A stretch of DNA of 64,000 nucleotides from Streptomyces sp. QL37 (GTDB taxonomy: Bacteria; Actinomycetota; Actinomycetes; Streptomycetales; Streptomycetaceae): contig NZ_PTJS01000001.1 of NCBI RefSeq assembly GCF_002941025.1, forward strand, positions 2,976,001-3,040,000. Reading direction: 5' to 3'. The first letter of the stretch is position 1. Each line of letters starts with the position of its first letter. Positions 16,572 to 24,643 of this stretch are shown here, piece after piece. The notes under the pieces were generated by a model, which worked only from the letters and a program-made list of their open reading frames with translations, was not told where the DNA came from and did no database searches. The translations under genes and the position numbers were made by a program.

Positions 16572-17678
16572 ATGCCGTCCCGCTTTCCCCATGTCCTGTC
16601 CCCCGACGAGCTGACGGCCCGCCGTCACTCCCAGGTGACCGCCTTCCTGGCCGACCGTGACCTGGATCCGGAGTGGCTGTCCGGGCTGATGCGTCAGCAG
16701 GTCGGCGACGGGCTGCTGCTGCTGACGAGTTCACCCGTGCACGGACTGGCCAACCCCACCAGTGACCTGGACTTCATCCGGATCCAGCGGGAGGCCATCG
16801 ACGGCCCCCGGATATCCACCAAGATCTTCGAGCAGGGCCACCACCTGGAGGTCGTGTCCTTCAGCGAGGCCGAACTCGCCTCGAACCTCGGCGAACTGGA
16901 CCGGCTCGCCGCCCTCCCGGCCGAGCGGACCGTGGCCGGCTTCCGCGCCTGGGACAAGAAGCGCGAGCCACGCCGTAAGCAGACGGAGCGCATCGTCAAC
17001 GGCATCACGCTGGACGGCACGGCTCCGTATCTGGGGGCGCTGCCCTCCCTCAGCCGCATCTGGTGCCGGGCCGCCCTGCACACCGCGGTCGAGCAGGTCG
17101 TGCACACCACGCTGGCCGAGCGGGCCGGCGAGACACGCGGCCGGGTGGGCTACGCCTACAACGTGCTGCTGCACCTGATGGACGCGCTGCTCTCGCACCA
17201 GGGAGACGTCTACACCACCCGTAAGTGGTATGTGCTGCGCTGGACGAGGCTGATGGCCGAAGGCGGCCGGGACGACGACCACCTCCGCTCCGTCGCCCTG
17301 CGTCTGGAGGAGCTCCGCAAGGACGTCCACACCTTCCTCGGCCCGTCGATGGCCGGTGAGCCGCTGGCCGCACCGTTCACGGACATGGTCCTGGCCGCCG
17401 TACGCGCCACCGGGACGGGCGGTGGCGTCACGGTGGAGGTGGAGCCCACCGGCGGCGTGCACGGCTTCCTGCCCGGTGCCGCGATCGCCCTGGGAACGGG
17501 CGGCGGGGTGGTGCTCCCAGGGGACGGAGCCACGGACCTGCCGTTCACCGGCGCCCCGGTGGCTCTGGACGAGCCGGCAGGGCTCGGCGCGCACGCGGCC
17601 GCGACCCTGCTGAGGGCCCTGCGGGCGGGCGCGGCCCGGCTGCGGATCGGCTACCTCGGTGAGGAGGCCGGGCGATGA
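16572..17678 (+). CDS. Nucleotidyltransferase-fold protein
   Basis: This 368-aa protein has LLTSSPVHGLANPTSDLDFI (residues 50-69), which fits the G-S-x-x-x-G-x-x-x-x-S-D-x-D pattern of the DNA polymerase beta-like nucleotidyltransferase fold, with the first Gly replaced. Asp65 and Asp67 would bind the metal. The rest is mainly helical to residue 265, with a Gly-rich beta C terminus. I cannot name the family. I prefer the ATG at 16572 (GAGGTGA six bases upstream) to the GTG at 16563, which would overlap the previous stop. It ends in ATGA overlap with the next gene. It may transfer a nucleotidyl group to the pathway product or to a partner protein, but substrate and activity are unknown. Confidence 0.7.
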   Translation: MPSRFPHVLSPDELTARRHSQVTAFLADRDLDPEWLSGLMRQQVGDGLLLLTSSPVHGLANPTSDLDFIRIQREAIDGPRISTKIFEQGHHLEVVSFSEAELASNLGELDRLAALPAERTVAGFRAWDKKREPRRKQTERIVNGITLDGTAPYLGALPSLSRIWCRAALHTAVEQVVHTTLAERAGETRGRVGYAYNVLLHLMDALLSHQGDVYTTRKWYVLRWTRLMAEGGRDDDHLRSVALRLEELRKDVHTFLGPSMAGEPLAAPFTDMVLAAVRATGTGGGVTVEVEPTGGVHGFLPGAAIALGTGGGVVLPGDGATDLPFTGAPVALDEPAGLGAHAAATLLRALRAGAARLRIGYLGEEAGR

Positions 17679-18286
17679 CCGCACACACAGCAGCAGACAG
17701 GGGTGACTCGCAGATGACCGAGAACCGCGGCCGGGCGTCGCACACACGCGGTGCCGAGGAGCTCACCGCCTTCCCCTCAGTGCGGGCCGGGCACGTCATG
17801 GCGGGGCCGCAGGCCGTCGAGGCCTGGGTGCAGGCCGCCTGGCTGATGCTGGCGGAGGGACGGGCGTACGTCGAGGACCTCGAAGGGGGCACCGAGCAGC
17901 CGCAGATGCAGCAGGCCGCGAAGCTCCGCTTCCTGGAGCAGCTGCTCGACATCGACCAGCGTCTGGCGGGGCGGGCCCCCGTGGACGACGGGCACTGCCT
18001 GGCCCTGGCGCTGGAGTACGGGATGCGTGAGGTGGCCGACGCGAGCGGCCCCGAACTGGCCGCCGTCTTCGGCCTGCACGAGGAGTTCGGCGGCGGAGCG
18101 TGCGCCGTGGACGAGATCTACGTGCTGTGGGAGCGGCTGCTGGACGGCTTCCCGGGCGAGCTGCCCGACCGGCTGGTCGCCGAGGGGCAGCGGGACATGC
18201 TGCGGACCCTGCGGGTCTGGGCGGAGCTCGCCCGCGCGGCGGGCCTCGACATCGGGTTCCTCGCCCCGCTCATGAAAGCCGCTTAG
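17675..18286 (+). CDS. Uncharacterised helical protein
   Basis: This 203-aa protein is coupled by ATGA to the nucleotidyltransferase-like gene, with GAGGAGG upstream. I do not recognise it. The first 30 residues are polar and probably disordered; the rest is predicted helical (VEAWVQAAWLMLAEGRAYVE, KLRFLEQLLDIDQRLAG) with many acidic residues. An in-frame ATG at 17714 is an alternative start. The gene closes the first translationally coupled block of region 3 and is followed by a strong hairpin, so it may be a small partner of the protein encoded just before it. Confidence 0.75.
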   Translation: MTAHTAADRGDSQMTENRGRASHTRGAEELTAFPSVRAGHVMAGPQAVEAWVQAAWLMLAEGRAYVEDLEGGTEQPQMQQAAKLRFLEQLLDIDQRLAGRAPVDDGHCLALALEYGMREVADASGPELAAVFGLHEEFGGGACAVDEIYVLWERLLDGFPGELPDRLVAEGQRDMLRTLRVWAELARAAGLDIGFLAPLMKAA

Positions 18287-18293
18287 GACCTTT

Positions 18294-18324
18294 CGTCCGG
18301 ATCAGGCCGGGCTTGATCCGGACG
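18294..18324 (+). terminator. Hairpin between the two blocks of region 3
   Basis: CGTCCGGATCA and TGATCCGGACG form a perfect 11-bp stem with a 9-base loop; imperfect pairing extends it to about 18287-18331. It starts one to eight bases after the stop of the preceding gene and no T-run follows. It is a likely attenuator or RNA-stabilising element that sets the ratio of the first block to the second block. Confidence 0.55.
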
Positions 18325-18386
18325 AGAGGCCCCAGTCACCGGACATCCCGTGGTCCTCGGACCGCCCACACGAGAGCGAGGTACAC

Positions 18387-18842
18387 ATGCCCACGGTTCA
18401 GGCGGAGACGCTGATCCAGGACCGGACCCCGGAGCAGGTCTGGACGCTGGTCAAGGACGGTTCCCTGGTGACGTCCCGGGCCCGGCACGTGGTGTCCGTA
18501 CGGCCCCTGGCCGCGCGGGAGCGGACGTTCCGCACGAGCGAGTGGACCGTGCTGCTCAACGGCAGCGAGGTGACCTGGACCCAGCGCGAGGCCACGGGCC
18601 CCGGGTTGCGGCTGTGGTTCGAACAGACCACGGGCGACCTGGAGAGCCTGTCGGGCGAGTGGTCGCTGGCCCCGGACACCGCCGGCACCCGGGTGTCTCT
18701 CGGTCTCACCTACGCCCTGGGGGTCGACGGCCTGGCACCGCTGCTCGACCCCATCTGGTCACAGTCCTTCCGCGCCCACGCCGACGAACTGCTGCGCGCC
18801 CTCACGGCCTGCGCCGCCCGACAGAGAGCGACCCGAGCATGA
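18387..18842 (+). CDS. SRPBCC (START-like) ligand-binding protein
   Basis: This 151-aa protein has the layout of the SRPBCC/polyketide cyclase-like fold: a first strand (VQAETLIQDRTPEQVWTLVK), a curved sheet with WTVLLNGSEVTWTQRE, WSLAPDTAGTRVSLGLTY, and a long C-terminal helix (FRAHADELLRALTAC). The fold encloses a hydrophobic cavity and is used by aromatase/cyclases, lipid carriers and CoQ-binding proteins. No polyketide synthase is nearby, so a cyclase role is not supported; binding or shaping of an intermediate is more likely. The ATG at 18387 opens the second coupled block, and the stop overlaps the kinase gene (ATGA). Confidence 0.8.
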   Translation: MPTVQAETLIQDRTPEQVWTLVKDGSLVTSRARHVVSVRPLAARERTFRTSEWTVLLNGSEVTWTQREATGPGLRLWFEQTTGDLESLSGEWSLAPDTAGTRVSLGLTYALGVDGLAPLLDPIWSQSFRAHADELLRALTACAARQRATRA

Positions 18843-19912
18843 GTGTCTACCTGAACTTCCTCCACACGACCGTACGGTTCGACGTGGCCGAGGACGCGGA
18901 GGACGCCTTCGGTCCCGTCCGCCGCTTCTTCCGGCACCTCCTCGGACCGGCCCCGGCCTGCGAGGTCACCTTCTCGGTCGACGTACGCTCCTACGACCCG
19001 GACACGGACGTGGCCCCCGAGGTGTGGGAGCTGCCGCAGTCCGTCATCCGGCGCAGCAACGCCGCCGAGTTCAACTTCGACGCGCACCGCGTGGACTCCG
19101 ACGGCCGGCACCGGTACGTCAACCGGGACACCCTGCTGGACGCCCCCGCCGACACCGCCAAGGACACCGCCTTCCTGGTGCGCGTCACGGAGCGGTCCAC
19201 GGTGCAGGTCCTCGACTTCGTACGCGATCTCGTCATCCGGCACGAGGAGAGCCTGGGCACCGTGGTGCTGCACGCCTCCGGGCTGCACCGGGACGGCGAC
19301 GCGGTGATCATCGCCGGGCCCAAGGGCGCGGGGAAGACCACCACGCTGCTCTCGGCCCTGCGCCGGCCGGGCTGGCGGTACTTCACGGGCGACAAGCTCT
19401 TCTGCACGGTCGAGGACGGGGAGGTGATCGTCCACCCGTGGCGCGACTACCCGTACGTGGGGGTCGGCACGATCCGCGCGGACCCGCGGCTGGAGCGGCT
19501 CGTCCGCGACGAGGTCGACCCGCTGGTCGACACGTACGACCCCGGGCACAAGATCCTCATCGACCCGGACGTCTTCGAGGCCTGGCTCGGCTCGGAGTTC
19601 ACGGCCGGGCCGAAGCGGCTGGCCGCGCTGCTGCTGCCGGAGGTCGTCCCCGGGGAGCCGCTGACCGTACGCCACGTGACGGACGACAACGAGCGCTGGG
19701 CCCACCTGAACAAGATCGTGGACCGCCAGTCCGACACCACCTTCTTCACCTGGCAGACCTATCTCGTCCCCGACTACGCGGCGTTCTACCAGGGCCTGGC
19801 CGGGCTGCGCGCCCCCCTCGCCCCGGTCGACATGGTGCGGCTGCGCGGCACCCTCGACGTCGACCCGGACGCCGTCCTGGGCCGCACCGCGCCGAAGGAG
19901 GACGTGCGATGA
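18839..19912 (+). CDS. HprK-like P-loop kinase/ATPase
   Basis: This 357-aa protein has a single P-loop, GPKGAGKTTT, at residues 160-169, preceded by VVLHASGLHRDGDAVIIA. That His-rich strand before the P-loop is characteristic of HPr kinase/phosphorylase-like proteins, including those in RiPP clusters. Downstream FTGDKLFC resembles the Ser/Asp-Asp strand that follows in that family. The N-terminal 150 residues form an alpha/beta domain specific to this type. Such kinases phosphorylate a Ser on a protein, a peptide, or a small molecule. It is coupled upstream to the SRPBCC gene and downstream to a second P-loop kinase, both by ATGA. Confidence 0.8.
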   Translation: MSVYLNFLHTTVRFDVAEDAEDAFGPVRRFFRHLLGPAPACEVTFSVDVRSYDPDTDVAPEVWELPQSVIRRSNAAEFNFDAHRVDSDGRHRYVNRDTLLDAPADTAKDTAFLVRVTERSTVQVLDFVRDLVIRHEESLGTVVLHASGLHRDGDAVIIAGPKGAGKTTTLLSALRRPGWRYFTGDKLFCTVEDGEVIVHPWRDYPYVGVGTIRADPRLERLVRDEVDPLVDTYDPGHKILIDPDVFEAWLGSEFTAGPKRLAALLLPEVVPGEPLTVRHVTDDNERWAHLNKIVDRQSDTTFFTWQTYLVPDYAAFYQGLAGLRAPLAPVDMVRLRGTLDVDPDAVLGRTAPKEDVR

Positions 19913-20472
19913 CTGCCGAGACCCGCCCTGGCCTCCGGATATCCGTGGTGGGCCTGGCCGGTGCGGGCAAGTCCACCTGCGCCTCGCTCATCGAGGAGTA
20001 CGCGCTTGACAAGGGCCTGCCCCACGCCCGGATCAAGCTCGCCGCGCCCCTTTACGATCTCCAGGCACAGGTGTACCGGCGGGCCGGTGCTCCCCTCCGG
20101 GAGGGCGCTCAGGACCAGGTCCTGATGGAGGCGCTCGCCGGGGCGATGCGGCGGATCCGCCCCGACTCGCTCGCCGCGGACTTCGCCTCCCGGCTCTCCG
20201 GGGCCGACACCACCGGTCTGGTCGTCAACGACGATCTGCGCGACCCGCATGTGGACGCCCCGGCCCTGCGCGCACAGGGCTTCCGCGTCCTGCGCGTCAC
20301 CTGCGACGAGGAGCTGCGCCAGGTCAGGCTGGCCGGCCGGGGGGACCCGTCCCGTGCCGACGGCTCGACCCGCGAGATCGACCTGATCACTCCGGACGCG
20401 GTGATCGACAACAGCGCGGACCTGGACACCTACAGGTCGGCCGTCCACGCGCTGCTGGGGAGCTGGCTGTGA
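19909..20472 (+). CDS. Small P-loop (deoxy)nucleotide kinase-like protein
   Basis: This 187-aa protein has P-loop GLAGAGKST at residues 15-23, then IKLAAPLYDLQAQVYRRAG, VVNDDLRDPH in the position of the nucleotide-monophosphate contact, a LID-like VRLAGRGD, and the end motif VIDNSADLDTY common in dNMP kinase and AAA_17-type proteins. The size fits the NMP/dNMP kinase class. It probably moves a phosphate from ATP to a nucleotide or nucleotide analogue. Directly after it (GTGA overlap) comes a dCTP-deaminase paralogue, so the pair suggests handling of a deoxycytidine or related nucleotide. The exact substrate is not visible. Confidence 0.82.
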   Translation: MTAETRPGLRISVVGLAGAGKSTCASLIEEYALDKGLPHARIKLAAPLYDLQAQVYRRAGAPLREGAQDQVLMEALAGAMRRIRPDSLAADFASRLSGADTTGLVVNDDLRDPHVDAPALRAQGFRVLRVTCDEELRQVRLAGRGDPSRADGSTREIDLITPDAVIDNSADLDTYRSAVHALLGSWL

Positions 20473-20996
20473 TCCTGAGCGGGCCGGAGATCCTGGCCGA
20501 GACGCGGGCCGGACGGATCCACATCGACGACTTCACCCCGGAGCGCCTGGAGCCGAACAGCTACGGCTTCCGGCTCGCCGAGGAGATCCTCTGGTATGAG
20601 CAGGACGTGATCGACTGCTTCGAGCCGCCGAAGCCCGCGCAGGCGACGATCGGCCCCGAGGGCATGATCCTCGAACCCGGGCGCCTCTATCTCGGCGGCA
20701 CCATGGAGGCCATGGGCAGCCCGCACTACGCGGCCACCCTGTACGCCTGCCGGTCCACCTCGACCCTCGGCATCTGGATCCAGTTCTCCGCCCCGCTCGG
20801 GCACAGCGGGGCAATGTTCCCGTGGACGCTGGAGATGAAGGTCGCCCACCCGGTGCGGGTCTATGCCGGGATGGTCATCGGCAAGCTCGCCTTCTGGTCG
20901 ATGCAGGGCGAACCCATCGGCTACGACGGCAAGTACACGGACTCCACCTCCGCCGTGGCCTCCCGTCTGAGTCTGGACTTCCATGTCACAGACTGA
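20469..20996 (+). CDS. dCTP deaminase-like protein, stand-alone paralogue
   Basis: This 175-aa protein of the dCTP deaminase/dUTPase fold is clearly paralogous to the first domain of the fusion at 10.3 kb. Both begin MIL-SGPEI or MILTGPEI, share EPNSYGFRL/NPNSYNFRL and EPGRLYL, and end with YDGKY. Here the expected catalytic Glu122 is kept (WTLEM), but the usual RSS motif is CRSTSTLGI and the ID-P-G turn is GHSG, so the active site still departs from classical Dcd. The housekeeping dCTP deaminase in E. coli is a stand-alone metabolic enzyme; this one is embedded in a cluster. It starts with GTG in GTGA overlap and ends 14 bases inside the antiporter gene. Confidence 0.88.
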   Translation: MILSGPEILAETRAGRIHIDDFTPERLEPNSYGFRLAEEILWYEQDVIDCFEPPKPAQATIGPEGMILEPGRLYLGGTMEAMGSPHYAATLYACRSTSTLGIWIQFSAPLGHSGAMFPWTLEMKVAHPVRVYAGMVIGKLAFWSMQGEPIGYDGKYTDSTSAVASRLSLDFHVTD

Positions 20997-22350
20997 ACTG
21001 TTCCGGGTCCTGGCCGCCATCGCCCTGCTGCTGGTGGCGGCGCACGCCATGGGACGGCTCTTCGCCCGCTTCCGGCAGCCTCCGGTGATCGGGGAGATCC
21101 TCGGTGGGCTGCTGCTGGGGCCGACGGTGCTGGGCCAGCTGCTGCCCCGGGCGGAGGCCTGGCTGTTCCCCTCCGAGGGCCCGGTGGCCTTCGGTCCGTC
21201 GCTGGTCTACCAGCTCGGGATGCTCCTGCTGATGTTCACGGCGGGCGCGGAGATGCGTACGGTCTTCTCCCGGCGGGACGGCCGGTCCGTCGCACTGATC
21301 GCGCTGGCCGGGATGGCGGTGCCCTTCGCGATCGGCCTGCTGGCCGTGCGGGCGATCGACATCGGGAGCCTCCTGGGGCCCGCGGACGACGTGACGGCGC
21401 TGACCCTGATCCTGACCTGCGCGATCGCCGTGACCAGCATCCCGGTGATCTCCCGGATCATGCTCGATCTCGGCATCATCCGGACCCGGTTCGCCCGGAC
21501 CGTGCTGTCGGTCGCGGTGGTCGAGGACGTGATCCTGAACGTCATCATCTCCGTGGCGCTCGGCATGGTCGCGGGCAGCAAGGAGCCCGGCTTCGGTCTC
21601 GCCCACGCCCTGGGCGTCACCTCGGCCGGCGCGTCCGCCGCCTACCACTCGGTGGCGTCGGTGGCCTTCTTCGGGCTGATGGCGCTGGTGGCCGTGGTGA
21701 TACGCCGGCGGCCGTGGGCAGGGACCGCGCCGAAACAGCCCGGCGGAGGTACGGCGGGCGGACGTCTGGACACGGTCGCCGTGCGGATGGCCGTACTCCT
21801 GGCGGTGTCGGCGAGTTGCGTGTTCCTGGGCGTCGCCCCCATGTTCGGCGCGTTCGTCGTGGGCCTGCTCTCCGGCCTGACGGCGCGGAGCCCGCAGAGC
21901 GACTCCCTGGGCCAGGTACGCGGGTTCGCCGCCGGCTTCTTCGTCCCCGTCTACTTCGCGACGGTTGGCCTCAAGCTGGACCTGGTGCACTCCTTCGACC
22001 TGTGGTTCACCGCGGGTTTCATCCTGCTGGCCTGTGCGGCGAAGGCCCTCAGCGCCTACGCCGGGGCCCGGCTCGCGAAACGGCCGAAGCCCGAATCGCT
22101 CGATCTCGCGGTCGCCCTGAACGCCCGGGGCGGGCCCGGCATCGTCCTGGCCACGGTCTCCTTCGACGCGGGCATCGTCAACGCCTCGTTCTTCACCACC
22201 CTGGTGCTCACCGCGATCGTCACCTCGCAGATCGCGGGCTGGTGGCTCGAACGGGCCGTCTCCCGTGGGGCGTTCGTCACGGACGAGGCGTTCGCACCTC
22301 GGCAGCAGGACGAGAGTGCCAGTGTGCTGGTGAAGGCCGAGGGCGGCTGA
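20983..22350 (+). CDS. Cation/proton antiporter, CPA2 (KefB/NapA) family
   Basis: This 455-aa integral membrane protein has about 12-13 hydrophobic segments. Family features are FRQPPVIGEILGGLLLGPT near the N terminus, TAGAEM in the third segment, and the ALTLILTCAIAVTSIPVISR and VVEDVILNVIISVALG segments, where an acidic residue lies in the ion site. There is no C-terminal TrkA-N domain; the 40-residue tail is short and polar. It exchanges Na+ or K+ for protons. The gene overlaps the deaminase by 14 bases, so it belongs to the same transcript, possibly giving self-protection or pH/ion balance during product export. A role as a true product exporter cannot be excluded. Confidence 0.9.
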   Translation: MSQTELFRVLAAIALLLVAAHAMGRLFARFRQPPVIGEILGGLLLGPTVLGQLLPRAEAWLFPSEGPVAFGPSLVYQLGMLLLMFTAGAEMRTVFSRRDGRSVALIALAGMAVPFAIGLLAVRAIDIGSLLGPADDVTALTLILTCAIAVTSIPVISRIMLDLGIIRTRFARTVLSVAVVEDVILNVIISVALGMVAGSKEPGFGLAHALGVTSAGASAAYHSVASVAFFGLMALVAVVIRRRPWAGTAPKQPGGGTAGGRLDTVAVRMAVLLAVSASCVFLGVAPMFGAFVVGLLSGLTARSPQSDSLGQVRGFAAGFFVPVYFATVGLKLDLVHSFDLWFTAGFILLACAAKALSAYAGARLAKRPKPESLDLAVALNARGGPGIVLATVSFDAGIVNASFFTTLVLTAIVTSQIAGWWLERAVSRGAFVTDEAFAPRQQDESASVLVKAEGG

Positions 22351-22404
22351 CCCCCGCACCGGCGCCCGCCCCCCGGCTGTTTCCCCCCGCATACCAGTGA
22401 AGGA

Positions 22405-23673
22405 ATGTCTCGCGTGAACGCCCCTCAAGGCCCCCGTCCGGTCGTCGCGATAGTCGACGCCTACTCCACCGCCAGCCATCTGGCACCGCTGTTCCGCGCC
22501 CAGGGATTCGACTGCGTGCACGTACAGAGCCTGGAGCGGCCGCCGGCCGCCTTCGCCTCATCCTTCCGGCCCGACGACTTCTCCGCGACCGTCGTGCACA
22601 CCGGCGACACGGCCCGGACCCTGGCCGCCCTCGCGCCGTACGCCCCCGTAGCCCTGCTGCCCGGTGCGGAGATCGGGGTCGAGCTGGCCGACGTCCTCAG
22701 TGAGGCGCTGGGGCTGCGGACCAACGGCACCACGCTCAGCAACGCCCGCCGGGACAAGTTCCACATGGTGGAGACCGTCAAGGCCGCCGGGGTCCCGGCC
22801 GCCGACCAGATCCTGGCCACCGACCTGGACGCGCTGCTGGACTGGTACGGCGACACCGGGCGGACCGTCGTCCTCAAGCCGGTCCGCAGCGCGCTGAACG
22901 ACGGGGTGTCCTTCTGCGGCACCCGCGACGCCGTAAGGGCGTCCTTCGAGGCGCTCGTCGGCGCCGAGAGCGCGCTCGGGCTGCGCAACGACGCCGTGGT
23001 CGCCCAGGAGTACCTCGTGGGGGCCGAGTACTACGTCAACACGGTCAGCCTGGACGGCGAGCACTACGTGTGCGACGTGTGGAAGACGCAGCACCTCGGC
23101 GTGAACGGCGTCCGCGACCTGCTCGGCGGGTCGTCCCTGATGGTGCGCCGCGGCCCGGAGCAGGATCTGCTGACGGAGTACGCCTTCTCGGTGCTGGACG
23201 CGCTCGGCATCCGCAACGGCCCGGCCCACACCGAGCTGAAGCTGACCCCCGAGGGCCCCCGGCTGGTCGAGACCGGCGCCCGGGTCTGCGGGGCCATGCT
23301 CCCGGTGCTGACCGGTGCGGCGATCGGCGAGAGCCAGCTCGAGTGGACGGTGCGGGCGTACACGGACCCCGAGGCGTTCGAGGCCCTCCGGCACACCGAC
23401 TACGAGGTCGCCCGGCACGCCACCTGCGTCAACATGGTCGCGCCCGACGGGGGCAAGCTCCTCGACTACCCGAAGATGGCGGAGCTGCGGGCGCTGGAGA
23501 GCTTCCACGACGTCCTGTTGAAGGTACGGCCCGGCGAAGAGTTGTCCCGCACGGTGAACGACATCACCTACCCGATGCTCGTACACCTCCTGCACGAGGT
23601 GGAAGGCGTCGTCGTCCACGATTACATGACGGCGCGCTACCTCGACGGGGAGGGCTTCTACGATGTCGTCTGA
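22405..23673 (+). CDS. ATP-grasp superfamily ligase
   Basis: This 422-aa ligase is of the carboxylate-amine type. Residues 1-115 form the pre-ATP-grasp domain (VVAIVDAYSTASHLAPLF, VALLPGAEIGVELADVL). The ATP-grasp part has the KF-M entry (ARRDKFHMVETVKAAGVP), a Lys in VVLKPVRSALNDGVSF, QEYLVGAEYYVN and the metal-binding HTELKLTPEGPRLVETGAR; the last motif has Glu-Thr-Gly-Ala where Glu-Ile-Asn is common. It joins a carboxylate to an amine or other nucleophile through an acyl phosphate. The annotated ATG lies directly against the GAAGGA ribosome site, so the in-frame GTG at 22414, nine bases from that site, is a likely real start. It overlaps the exporter gene by 11 bases. Confidence 0.9.
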   Translation: MSRVNAPQGPRPVVAIVDAYSTASHLAPLFRAQGFDCVHVQSLERPPAAFASSFRPDDFSATVVHTGDTARTLAALAPYAPVALLPGAEIGVELADVLSEALGLRTNGTTLSNARRDKFHMVETVKAAGVPAADQILATDLDALLDWYGDTGRTVVLKPVRSALNDGVSFCGTRDAVRASFEALVGAESALGLRNDAVVAQEYLVGAEYYVNTVSLDGEHYVCDVWKTQHLGVNGVRDLLGGSSLMVRRGPEQDLLTEYAFSVLDALGIRNGPAHTELKLTPEGPRLVETGARVCGAMLPVLTGAAIGESQLEWTVRAYTDPEAFEALRHTDYEVARHATCVNMVAPDGGKLLDYPKMAELRALESFHDVLLKVRPGEELSRTVNDITYPMLVHLLHEVEGVVVHDYMTARYLDGEGFYDVV

Positions 23674-24643
23674 CCGCCGCCGCCTGGCCCAGGCCGCCGG
23701 CACGTTGCTGGTGCTGGGCTACTGCGTCATCAACTCCACCAAGTCGGTGTTCGAGGGCGCACTCGTCCAGGACCTCTCACCGGAGTTCATCGCCTTCAAC
23801 TCCTTCGTGGTGGCGCAGGCCTTCTACTTCTTCACCCTGCGGGACAAGCGGGGCCTGTGGGCCGCTGTCAGGCGCAGTCTGCCGGACGTGGTGATGCTCA
23901 ACGTCTCCACCGCGGTCTGCTGGATCGCGGTGCTGTACGCCTTCACCGTCCTGGAGCCGGCCATGGCCAACTCGGTGATCATCGGACTGGGGCCGGCCAT
24001 CACCATCGCGCTCGGCTTCAAGCTCCGGCCCGGCACCCGGGCGCTCCCGCTCGAACTGGCCGCGGCCGGCGCGATGCTGGCCGCGATGGCGTACCTGCTG
24101 GTCATGGCGTCCGGCGGCGGGTCGGCCATCGGGGACGTACCAGCCGGGGAGCTGGCCTTCGGGGTCGTGATGTGCGTCCTGACCTCCGTCTCCCTGTCGG
24201 GCGTGACCTACTACACGAAGCGGCTCGGCGACGCGGGGATGTCCGTGCGGCAGATGATGGCCTCGCGGTTCGTGGCCCTGATCGTCTCGACCTTCGTCAT
24301 CCTGCTGGTGCGCGACAGCGTCGGCGCGTACTCCCTCGACAACGTGGGCGCGATCCTCGCGATCAGCCTCGTCGGGGTGATCATCTCGCTGTACCTGCTC
24401 CAGCAGGGCATCGTACGGACCGAGCCGATCACGGTGTCGATGCTGTTCGGGACGAACCTGCTGATCACCTACGCCGTGCAGTTCGCCGACCCGAGGCTCC
24501 ACCAGTCGCAGGGCACTCTCTACGGCCTCCTCGCGATCTCCCTCGCCATGTGCCTGGGCACCTGGGCGCGCTGGCGGGCCGACCGGCGGAAGGCGGACGA
24601 ACCCGCGCCCGGCCCGTCGGCCCGGACGGAGGCCAGGACGTGA
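23663..24643 (+). CDS. EamA/DMT family exporter
   Basis: This 326-aa drug/metabolite transporter has about ten hydrophobic segments in two repeats of five, ending in a cytoplasmic basic tail. It is divergent from the EamA protein at 33 kb. The first helix contains polar residues (YCVINSTKSVFEG), which suggests a specialised substrate. Translation starts 11 bases inside the ATP-grasp gene and the stop overlaps the phosphoesterase gene (GTGA). Its position at the end of the operon makes it the likely product exporter. Confidence 0.88.
   Translation: MSSDRRRLAQAAGTLLVLGYCVINSTKSVFEGALVQDLSPEFIAFNSFVVAQAFYFFTLRDKRGLWAAVRRSLPDVVMLNVSTAVCWIAVLYAFTVLEPAMANSVIIGLGPAITIALGFKLRPGTRALPLELAAAGAMLAAMAYLLVMASGGGSAIGDVPAGELAFGVVMCVLTSVSLSGVTYYTKRLGDAGMSVRQMMASRFVALIVSTFVILLVRDSVGAYSLDNVGAILAISLVGVIISLYLLQQGIVRTEPITVSMLFGTNLLITYAVQFADPRLHQSQGTLYGLLAISLAMCLGTWARWRADRRKADEPAPGPSARTEART

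Noticed and set aside
18387..18842. Aromatase/cyclase of a polyketide pathway
   Set aside because: The fold fits SRPBCC, but there is no polyketide synthase or carrier protein within the window, so a cyclase function is unsupported.
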